DNA from: Schizochytrium sp. CCTCC M209059
Taxonomy: Eukaryota > Sar > Bigyra > Thraustochytrida > Thraustochytriidae
DNA: 15,000 bases
Assembly (NCBI GenBank): GCA_000818945.1
Contig: KN805385.1
Span: forward strand, 1 to 15,000
Reading direction: 5' to 3'
Shown here: in pieces, positions 6,793-12,253 of the stretch
Numbering within the stretch: the first letter of the stretch is position 1
Layout of the letters: every line of letters starts with the position of its first letter
Made by a program: the position numbers and the translations under genes
Notes under the pieces: generated by a model
The model's database searches: none
What the model saw: the letters and a program-made list of their open reading frames with translations, nothing else
Told to the model about the DNA's origin: nothing

Positions 6793-7058
6793 GCTTGCTT
6801 GCTTGTTTGCAGTTGCTTGCTTGCTTGCTTGTTTGCAGTTGCTTGCTTGCTTGCTTGTTTGCAGTTGCTTGCTTGCTTGCTTGTTTGCAGTTGCTTGCTT
6901 GCTTGCTTGTTTGCAGTTGCTTGCTTGCTTGCTTGTTTGCAGTTGCTTGCTTGCTTGCTTGTTTGCAGTTGCTTGCTTGCTTGCTTGTTTGCAGTTGCTT
7001 GCTTGCTTGCTTGTTTGCAGTTGCTTGCTTGCTTGCTTGTTTGCAGTTGCTTGCTTGC
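6793..7058. repeat. 26-bp minisatellite array, ten CAGTTG cores
   Basis: The unit is four GCTT tetramers followed by GTTTGCAGTT (+ strand). Nine full, essentially identical units occupy 6815-7048, with a shortened unit (three GCTT) at 6793-6814 and a partial unit to about 7058. Each junction contains CAGTTG (CAACTG on the minus strand), which fits the MYB core YAACTG and the loose E-box CANNTG; there are ten such sites at exact 26-base spacing. The array ends 46 bases before the start codon of the downstream sulfotransferase gene. It has no stop codon in any frame, and no ATG on the minus strand. The near-perfect identity suggests recent expansion or homogenisation. Confidence 0.95.
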
Positions 7059-7313
7059 TCGCGGCAGCGGCGGGGTTGGCGCTGTGGATTTGATAATGCT
7101 ATACTACTGCGCTGCGGCGAGATCGATGGGAACGATTGGGGCCAGAGCGGGAAGGGCGAGCAACAGCAGCGGCAGCAGCGACAGGTACGCGGACGGCGGG
7201 AATAGCTACAGTGAGAGAGAGAGATAGCGGAAGACTGGGAAAACTGATCGAGAGCGCAAGACGTGAACAAGTGCTATGAAAGTAGCCATCGTGACAAAAT
7301 AAAGGGGAGAGGG

Positions 7314-7314
<1 letters not shown>

Positions 7315-7344
<30 letters not shown>
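7315..7344. repeat. (GCA)10 microsatellite
   Basis: Ten perfect GCA triplets lie 55 bases past the stop codon of the upstream sulfotransferase gene, so they read as (TGC)10 in its probable 3' UTR. Confidence 0.92.
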
Positions 7345-7345
<1 letters not shown>

Positions 7346-7398
7346 GAAAAGGCGGAGGAAAAAAGATCGATAACAATATAAGTTGGTTTGGTAGCTGA

Positions 7399-9972
7399 TC
7401 AGTTCCACGTTGAAACGTCAATACCGAACTCTGCTTGGAGCGCCTCGTTGAATGGGACGAAGAAACTCTGCAGCTCGGCTGTGACCTCGTCGCTCAGAGG
7501 CATGTCAATCTGAGACACCGAAGCGGAGCTTTGCTCGGGCGCAGCGTTGAAGGACTCTGACACCACAGTCTCGATATCCATGACAGAGGAGTCGAGGCCG
7601 ACAAAGGCAAGCGTTTTGCGAAGTGTCGCCGCTGGGTTCGTAAACATGTCTTCGCTCTTGAGAACGAGCAGCTGCTCCTTGGGGAAGATCTGCTGCCAGC
7701 GCGAAAGGTGCACAATGTACATGCTGGACCAGACCGTGTTCTGCACGTCAAGCCGAAAGAGACACGGGATGTTATCCCGCTTCCACCACTCTGGCTCGTT
7801 CGGCATCAAGCCTTGCACCGTATGGAGGTCACCCAGCACGCTCGTCTCTAACGACTCCGTGTACTTTTTGGGCAATAAACGATGTCGCATCTTAATGTTT
7901 GAAACGATGCGCGACACCGGATTTCGGACCAGATATACCAAACGCATGCGCGGGTTTACACCGCACGCTGCTGCCACCATGCGAGGCACGAGGCATCCCG
8001 GACCATTTGCCACCGAGCTCTCTCCGGTCAAGGCCTCACCTCGTAGAATCTCCTTGAGCCATGGCGCTGTCACGGCGTCGCTGTCTGCATCGCTGCTCGC
8101 AGATCCTGCTTCAGGCGTCGCGAAACTAGACGCAAGTTCATCCACAAAGGCTTGATTATATTTTTGACGGACTCGGGCTGGAGGCGGACCAGCGTTGTTT
8201 CGGCCCGGTCTAAACCTTTCCAACACGCGGAGCTCGCCGTCCGTAGGCCCACCTTCAAGCTTCACGCCGTAAAACCGTGGATGCGCACTCAAGTACGTGT
8301 ACAGCGAGGTGGTCCCGCCCTTGCGCGCGCCTAAAATCAGCACGCTCGCAAGACAGGTCTCCGACTCGAGGGCCTCCGCCGTCGAAGAGCCCGGCGCGGG
8401 AACATTGGCAGCAACCTCAGCAGCCTCTTGCTCTGTCGGCACCGTTTGCTCGGCATGCTCATGGAAGGGTGCCTCCACGTCATCGCGCCAGCAACCTCGC
8501 TTTGCCGTGCAAAGTTGCATCTCCTTGGCCTCGCCCACACTCGAGAAATGCTTGGCCAGGTTCTCGGGAGTGACATCGAGAGGCCATGGAGCCTCCTCAG
8601 AGTTCTTATTCCAACAGATTGTATCCTTGTCGCAAGTAAAGGTGTACGGCTTGAAAAACGGGTCAAGCCTGTCGTGTCGCATGCGCGCAATGCGACGCTC
8701 AAAGAGGTCTACGGCAAACTTGTACAGCTCGATATCGAGCGCGTTGTGTTTCTCGAGCACGGCACGTGCGTGAGGGCTCAGGCTCTTGTCATACTTGTTG
8801 AGATTAAACGTTGTTGCATAGTGCACCAGGTCTGTGCCAAGCACATAGGAGAAGAGCTGCAGCGACTCGGTCCAATGTTCGAGGATGCCAAACCATGCCA
8901 TCTGCTCCAGACGTTCCTTTGCGGTCGCGAGCTGGGCTTCCGGTCCTCCACTCTCGATCGGCGCAAGATATTTGGTATGGATATTGAAAGCAAAAGAGCA
9001 TGCCTCGCGCTCCTCGTCCGATAGTCTTGTCCACTCTTCGATTGTAAAGTCGGCGCGCTGCATTTCTGCTGCCGCACGCGAACCAGGCTTGCAGTAGAAG
9101 TGCGAGTCGCCAAAAGCACCCGTGCCCCCCTGAACGGGCGACCGCTTGTTAATCGGGCGCCGTCCCTTCAAGTCAGGTTCGCGACGTCCAGTCATTGTGT
9201 AAAACGAGGAAAGCATGCGGCTCAGAGGGTCGCGCAAGGTAAATGCCCATCGCACACACTCAGTTGGCCCCGTGCTCTCGCACTGCATGGCAGCTTTTCC
9301 TGGTGACGAACTGCAGCCTTTGAGTTTTGCAAGCGCGGGATACGTCCGATGGTACGTAAAGAGCGAAAAGGTGTGTGTCTTGGACCTTGGTGCCATCGAG
9401 ACTGACTTGAAGCGCGAATCCTTGGCAAGGTCCTCGAGAGCGCCAAAAGTGGCCTCGACCGTACGCCCGCCGGCCTTGTTCACATGTGGATAAATGAGTG
9501 AGATCTTAGATCCGGCAGGGCATCGTCTTCGAATATCCCCTTCGCCACCCGCAGAAGACGAAGTAAGCCCTTCGCCAACTCTAGCTCCTGTATCAGCACG
9601 GGAATTGTCGTGGATCTCGTCTGCAGCATCGAAAGGCGCGCGTGGACTTTCGGCACTGCCAACCCACGATTTAACGTCGACCACTTCGCGTTGATAATTA
9701 ACAGCGAACAGCATGAGAATCACAAGAGTCCCCAACAAAGCTCGACCGCGCCATTTCCACTGATTTTGGCTCGCTGCCCTGGACGTCGGGCTGCGAAGAA
9801 ACTCAGCCTCCGCCGCCCCTTTGTGTTCTGTTACACGGTCGCCGTCGTCGTTGTCATCGTCATCGTCGTCGTCTGTAAATTCATCATTATCGAACGCTGA
9901 CCTGCCACCATCCAGGATCCTGGCGCCTTCCTCGTCCTCTTGGGCGGCGCGTCTTGCGCGGAGGCTTGCCAT
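7399..9972 (-). CDS. Two-domain membrane sulfotransferase, both PAPS loops intact
   Basis: This 857-residue type II membrane protein has an acidic cytoplasmic head with a poly-Asp run (34-40), a transmembrane helix at about 77-93 (after WKWRGR), a stem, and two sulfotransferase domains. Domain A (151-430) is Sulfotransfer_2-like: 5'-phosphosulfate loop YPHVNK166AGGRT, candidate catalytic His200 or His208 (TYHRTY), and 3'-phosphate motif R247-D-P-L-S-R-x-x-S255. Domain B (540-795) is Sulfotransfer_1-like: GARK551GGTT, Glu651 in TGESS, R683-N-P-V-S-R-x-x-S691, then WSSMYIVHLSRW and FPKEQLLVLKSEDMF as in NDST/HS3ST enzymes. The linker has two C-x5-C-W motifs (447-454, 488-495). The first in-frame ATG is at 9972 (GAGATGG); the frame extends 15 codons further to a TTG just after an in-frame stop, and this extension was not used. 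The protein is predicted to transfer sulfate from PAPS to Golgi glycans at two different sites. It is divergent from the TFIIA-like gene (488 bases between starts). Confidence 0.9.
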   Translation of the reverse strand: MASLRARRAAQEDEEGARILDGGRSAFDNDEFTDDDDDDDNDDGDRVTEHKGAAEAEFLRSPTSRAASQNQWKWRGRALLGTLVILMLFAVNYQREVVDVKSWVGSAESPRAPFDAADEIHDNSRADTGARVGEGLTSSSAGGEGDIRRRCPAGSKISLIYPHVNKAGGRTVEATFGALEDLAKDSRFKSVSMAPRSKTHTFSLFTYHRTYPALAKLKGCSSSPGKAAMQCESTGPTECVRWAFTLRDPLSRMLSSFYTMTGRREPDLKGRRPINKRSPVQGGTGAFGDSHFYCKPGSRAAAEMQRADFTIEEWTRLSDEEREACSFAFNIHTKYLAPIESGGPEAQLATAKERLEQMAWFGILEHWTESLQLFSYVLGTDLVHYATTFNLNKYDKSLSPHARAVLEKHNALDIELYKFAVDLFERRIARMRHDRLDPFFKPYTFTCDKDTICWNKNSEEAPWPLDVTPENLAKHFSSVGEAKEMQLCTAKRGCWRDDVEAPFHEHAEQTVPTEQEAAEVAANVPAPGSSTAEALESETCLASVLILGARKGGTTSLYTYLSAHPRFYGVKLEGGPTDGELRVLERFRPGRNNAGPPPARVRQKYNQAFVDELASSFATPEAGSASSDADSDAVTAPWLKEILRGEALTGESSVANGPGCLVPRMVAAACGVNPRMRLVYLVRNPVSRIVSNIKMRHRLLPKKYTESLETSVLGDLHTVQGLMPNEPEWWKRDNIPCLFRLDVQNTVWSSMYIVHLSRWQQIFPKEQLLVLKSEDMFTNPAATLRKTLAFVGLDSSVMDIETVVSESFNAAPEQSSASVSQIDMPLSDEVTAELQSFFVPFNEALQAEFGIDVSTWN

Positions 9973-10460
9973 CTCTGCGAAGCGAGACAGCAGCAACGTC
10001 CCTTCCGTCGATTCCAACCAACCTCACTCAGCTCGACTCGACGCGAGCTTAGTCAACACGAGACGCAGCGACGACGAGTATCGACGAAGCGACACTCGAT
10101 TAGATGACACGGGGCGATATGAGAGAGACCTTCGTAGGCGCCGTACGGCTTCACAGACCCAAGCCGCCGCGCTCGCCCGCTTTGGGCTGCTCGGCGACCC
10201 CCACCGGCTCGATGATCTGTTTATGATGCCAAGCACTCTGCATCTTATCTCCGTTACAGAGGTTTATGGAAACCGCGTATAACTATCTTTTTCGATCGTT
10301 TTGAAAAGGAAGGCGACAAGCAGAGCGTGATCGTGGGCCGCGCGCGCGTGCGCTCGCTGCGAGACCTTTGACGCGGCTGCTGTCGCTGCCTCACTGCTGC
10401 CCCAGCCAGCGGTGAGAGAGAAGAGGAGGTATACTTGGCACTTCATTTCATGTTCAGGTC
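9973..10460. promoter_or_regulatory. Shared promoter region of divergent genes
   Basis: This 488-base spacer must contain the promoters of both the minus-strand sulfotransferase gene and the plus-strand TFIIA-like gene. It has no credible open frame. No TATA box was recognised; CGA/GCGA-rich stretches occur at about 10030-10100 and CGCGCGCGTGCG at about 10338-10350. At the right end, an ATG at 10450 opens a five-codon frame ending in TGA at 10465-10467, which overlaps the TFIIA-like start. The T-rich sequence ending CAG at 10455-10457 could instead be a splice acceptor that removes it. Confidence 0.45.
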
Positions 10461-11402
10461 ATGCTGAGAGATCTTGTCGTGAACGATGTGATCGATCGCG
10501 TCAAGGGCATGCCGGGATGGTCTCCGGAGCTTGCGCGCAAGCTCGAAACGCGCTGGCGAGAACTGCTGGCCAAAGCACCTCAATTCATTGGATACGGTGG
10601 CGATATAACAGTCCCTTCCAACGTGTCCGTGGTGAATGAGAACGATCGACTTGCTATTACGCCCGCAGGATTCCCCGCCGAAAGATGGCCAGGTCCAGAC
10701 GCGGATGGCATGCTCGCTTCAGGTCCGTGCTTTTTTGGTCTTGATGCCTCTATGGCCAATGCGTATGCGCAAGGTAGGTGGAGTGAACTCGAGGAAAATG
10801 GGCCGCTACAATTCAAAGCAGCAGCCCTTTTGCCCGATGAGCCTCCTGCGCCGCCATCGCTAGAAAGAGCCGCGGACCTGGATATTCTCGACTCCAAAAA
10901 AATCAATGTGGATCCGGGCCATCTTGCAGATGTCTCTGCTTACTCCTCTTCGAAAAGCGCGCAGGCACGTTTACAAAAACGAAGAAAGAGAAATCAAATG
11001 TCTTTGTCAAAGCCAGTCGAGGCAACAGTGGTTGGCGAGAGCGATGGCGGTCACTCTGACTCTGATTCTGACTATGGAGAGGAGGAGCAACGACGACGAA
11101 AGCGTACCCGGAATGCTCGCGCGAAAGAGACCTCTGCAGAAAACAAAGAACTCATGGTTGCTCTTGAAGAGGATGCCTCCGTTCTCGAAACTCTGCGACC
11201 TCTTCAGGTAGCTACACAAATCGATCGTCTCCACGCAAACCACGTAAGTGGTTGGGTGAAGCGTTTACGTACGTCTACTAATGCTCAAGGCGATGCGGTG
11301 TGGCGACTTGATATGCAGGCAGTCTTTTCGCGCACCAACAACACTGAAGTCTTTCTTCCCTCGTGCAGCTGTGAGCTCACTCTGTCCGCTGAAGCCAATG
11401 TC

Positions 11403-11435
<33 letters not shown>

Positions 11436-11483
11436 AAAGAAGGGACACATGGCGGCCTTGAAGAACGTCCTTCTCCTTCATAA
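10461..11483 (+). CDS. TFIIA large subunit-like protein (alpha/beta precursor type)
   Basis: This 340-residue protein has the outline of the TFIIA large subunit, a general RNA polymerase II factor that stabilises TBP on DNA together with a small gamma subunit. The N-terminal helical segment (5-38: VVNDVIDRVKG, then ELARKLETRWRELLAKA) fits the TFIIA alpha four-helix-bundle helices. A long, poorly conserved middle follows, with an acidic SDSDSDYGEEE patch (199-209) and basic clusters (171-177, 211-218). The segment 261-306 (K267-R-L-R-T, W281-R-L-D, VFS, EVF) fits the beta-subunit strand region with its K-x-x-R-x-K and W pattern. It then ends differently from the family: an 11-Asp run (315-325) encoded by pure GAT triplets, and a Ser/Pro tail. 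The start at 10461 leaves only a few residues before the conserved helix, as is usual. The match is by pattern, so moderately sure. Confidence 0.55.
11403..11435. repeat. (GAT)11 microsatellite within a coding region
   Basis: Eleven pure GAT triplets encode the poly-Asp run near the C terminus of the TFIIA-like protein. Pure triplets suggest recent expansion, so length variation between strains is likely. Confidence 0.93.
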
Positions 11484-11577
11484 CACAAAGCTCTCAGTGC
11501 AGCGAGGTTTGGATACTCACGAGAAGGCAAGAGGGGTATACTCAGACAATGTACAAAAGATGCGTTCTCTGCTAAAG

Positions 11578-11583
11578 AATAAA
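11578..11583 (+). terminator. Possible polyadenylation signal (AATAAA)
   Basis: A canonical AATAAA lies 94 bases past the stop of the TFIIA-like gene and just before the 3' end of the convergent coiled-coil gene. It is a candidate only. Confidence 0.35.
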
Positions 11584-11619
11584 AGAGCTTGGGACCTGTG
11601 GGTAAAGGAAGAGAGAAGC

Positions 11620-12213
11620 TCAGCGCGCACGCAGGGAACAAAAGACTTCATATGGTGTAGATTTGCGTTTTTCCGCAAAGGCCTCAAGCTTGTCAAAAAA
11701 CGCGCGGACCTCACTAACTGCGGTCCGCGCCTGGTCAAGATCAGCATCGTCTGCAATCTTGACGCGAACCAGAGACCGCAAATCATTGGCACTTGCAACC
11801 ATCTGTCGCCGCGTCTCAAAATCCATCACTGAATCAAGGGGGGAATCGCCGGTCACCGGCGTGTTCGCCCGTTGATCTGCAGCGGCCGTGTCCTCACTGT
11901 ATGGCAAAAGCATGCGCGAGAGAGTACCACGAAGAACATTGAGCTCGTGCGCCTTGCGGTCAAGCTGGTCCAGGAACCGAAGACTCCGCTGAGCCGTGTT
12001 ACGAATATTGGTGAAATCCTTGCTCGAGTCGATTGGTTTGCGAAGCACAAAGACGAGCTCTGCCCAGCGCTTCTCGAGTTTCTTCTTTTCGCGTTTCTCG
12101 GCGCGCCTCGCCTCACGTGCTGTGGGAGACTCCTCGAGCTCGACGCTAGGCTCACCGGATGCCTCAAAGTCCAAAGCTTCGGACCCAAGTCCATGACCTG
12201 CACCGGAAGACAT
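11620..12213 (-). CDS. Unrecognised charged coiled-coil protein
   Basis: I do not recognise this 197-residue protein. Residues 1-32 are Gly/Ser/Glu-rich and probably disordered. Residues 33-50 are a very basic helix (ARRAEKREKKKLEKRW). Residues 51-105 are predicted amphipathic helix (RSLRFLDQLDRKAHELNVLRGTL), and 130-185 is a second helical region (VRAFFDKLEAFAEKRK). There is no membrane segment or catalytic motif. ATG 12213 is the first in-frame ATG. The frame is open further upstream, across the (AGG)8 repeat and 47 bases into the end of the kinesin gene, to a TTG at 12303 just after a stop. It therefore follows the kinesin stop by only 40 bases on the same strand and could be an extension of that gene rather than a separate one. 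Long uninterrupted coding supports a real gene. Confidence 0.55.
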   Translation of the reverse strand: MSSGAGHGLGSEALDFEASGEPSVELEESPTAREARRAEKREKKKLEKRWAELVFVLRKPIDSSKDFTNIRNTAQRSLRFLDQLDRKAHELNVLRGTLSRMLLPYSEDTAAADQRANTPVTGDSPLDSVMDFETRRQMVASANDLRSLVRVKIADDADLDQARTAVSEVRAFFDKLEAFAEKRKSTPYEVFCSLRAR

Positions 12214-12228
12214 CTCACCAGCGCCGCT

Positions 12229-12252
12229 TCCTCCTCCTCCTCCTCCTCCTCC
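12229..12252. repeat. (TCC)8 microsatellite
   Basis: Eight TCC triplets (GGA on the minus strand) fill the gap between the kinesin stop codon and the start of the coiled-coil gene. In the frame of the latter they would encode eight Gly. Confidence 0.92.
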
Positions 12253-12253
12253 T

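Larger units (their letters stand above)
6747..7398. promoter_or_regulatory. Spacer between the tandem sulfotransferase genes; leader/promoter of the downstream copy
   Basis: No gene is supported in these 652 bases. They hold a 26-bp tandem array, a short GA run (7211-7225) and (GCA)10. Read in the direction of the downstream gene (minus strand), there is no ATG between about 7287 and the start codon at 6746, a 540-base ATG-free stretch that would suit a long leader. Long open frames on both strands across 6350-7270 are by-products of the stop-free array and are not genes. The right end (about 7300-7398) is probably 3' UTR of the upstream sulfotransferase gene. Confidence 0.5.

Noticed and set aside
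6348..7270. Long open frames on both strands encoding Leu/Ala/Cys or Lys/Gln/Ala/Ser repeats
   Set aside because: They are produced by the 26-bp array, which has no stop in any frame and cycles through all frames because 26 is not a multiple of three. Their flanks are antisense to the sulfotransferase gene.
9973..10017. 15-codon N-terminal extension of the upstream sulfotransferase
   Set aside because: It begins at TTG just after an in-frame stop. The ATG at 9972 has a better context, and a cytoplasmic head of normal size remains.
11244..11289. Intron-like string in the TFIIA-like gene: GTAAGT, CTACTAAT and CAAG over 46 bases
   Set aside because: Removal would shift the frame and delete the K-x-x-R part of the beta-like segment, yielding a Met-rich, non-TFIIA frame. 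The unspliced reading fits the family better. RNA junction data could reopen this.
11281..11832. Plus-strand open frame with a ten-Met run
   Set aside because: It is the shifted reading of the (GAT)11 repeat and then runs antisense through the coiled-coil gene. It has no family match.
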